64,000 nucleotides of DNA from Nipponacmea schrenckii (Eukaryota > Mollusca > Gastropoda > Lottiidae): the NCBI GenBank assembly GCA_030562195.1, contig CM060203.1:13830534-13894533 (forward strand), written 5' to 3'. Position 1 is the stretch's first letter. The number at the start of each line of letters is the position of its first letter. The position numbers were made by a program, and so were the translations under genes. Below, in pieces: positions 63,964 through 64,000 of this stretch. Under the pieces are notes generated by a model. That model was not told the origin of the DNA. It worked only from the letters and a program-made list of their open reading frames with translations, and searched no databases.

Positions 63964-64000
63964 CTGTGCCTAAATGACTGTATGCGAATTTTAGTGTGTC
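63964..64000 (+). repeat. 'taggcaca' satellite, right block (runs off window)
   Basis: Reverse-sense units (TGTGCCTAAATGA) resume immediately after the right target duplication of the hAT element and continue past the window end. This confirms that the hAT landed inside the satellite. Confidence 0.7.

Overview
The window is eukaryotic DNA, AT-rich, with spliced genes and no sign of a bacterial layout. I read it as a lophotrochozoan, most likely a bivalve mollusc. The basis is the mix of repeats: I/Nimb-type LINEs whose 5' ends carry a 'cgccttttacgacacgca' segment, a DIRS tyrosine-recombinase retrotransposon, an ISL2EU-type DNA transposon, BEL/Pao, hAT, a tRNA-headed SINE and a '(acag)n' tailed satellite. 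That attribution is inference. Nothing here looks like an intact ordinary host gene.

The backbone is a recurring gene that I label the 'K family' (my label). All copies lie on the + strand, head to tail, from 1 to about 55 kb. The composite protein has, in order: (i) a short Q-F-G-R-Y-R-G-K-T-F domain; (ii) a W/P/C-rich domain resembling what is catalogued as DUF6729 (from memory, not searched); (iii) an RNase H-fold-like D...D...E region; and (iv) a proline-rich tail ending in a zinc-ribbon-like CxxC...YCP module. K1 (1.5-5.8 kb) has an intron-bearing 5' half. K2 (copies a-h) is intronless where it can be read. K3 (25-31.6 kb) is diverged and intron-bearing. Every copy is broken, chimeric or interrupted.

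Region by region. 1-6.1 kb: K1 with its upstream repeat, a U6 snRNA remnant and an orphan exon. 6.1-10.06 kb: the left part of K2a carrying ISL2EU and DIRS. 10.06-16.45 kb: a tandem duplicate of 1.33-10.06 kb with its own deletions. 12.8-22.6 kb: a complete nest in which a TTAA MITE lies in a DIRS, which lies in an intron of the ISL2EU SAP-SWIM-YqaJ gene, and the ISL2EU lies in K2a. 22.6-25 kb: the rest of K2a. 25-31.6 kb: K3 fragments with a minisatellite and LINE N1. 31.6-35.1 kb: K2b with a 1.08-kb tandem duplication, then K2c. 35.1-43.3 kb: K2d with LINE insertions N2 and N3, then N4. 43.3-50.9 kb: K2e with LINE N5 and a 2,068-bp tandem duplication. 51-55 kb: SINE, satellite, LINE N6 and K2f-h remnants. 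55.5-56.9 kb: BEL/Pao integrase remnant. 56.9-64 kb: a 'taggcaca' satellite split by LINE N7 and by a hAT element that itself contains a 5'-truncated CR1-like LINE.

The parts interact mainly as a record of insertion. Target-site duplications and paralogous empty sites inside the window give a relative order of events for several elements. Many reading-frame breaks are single-base indels in homopolymers, so some could be sequencing error; recurrent in-frame stops and missing domains show that real decay is also present.
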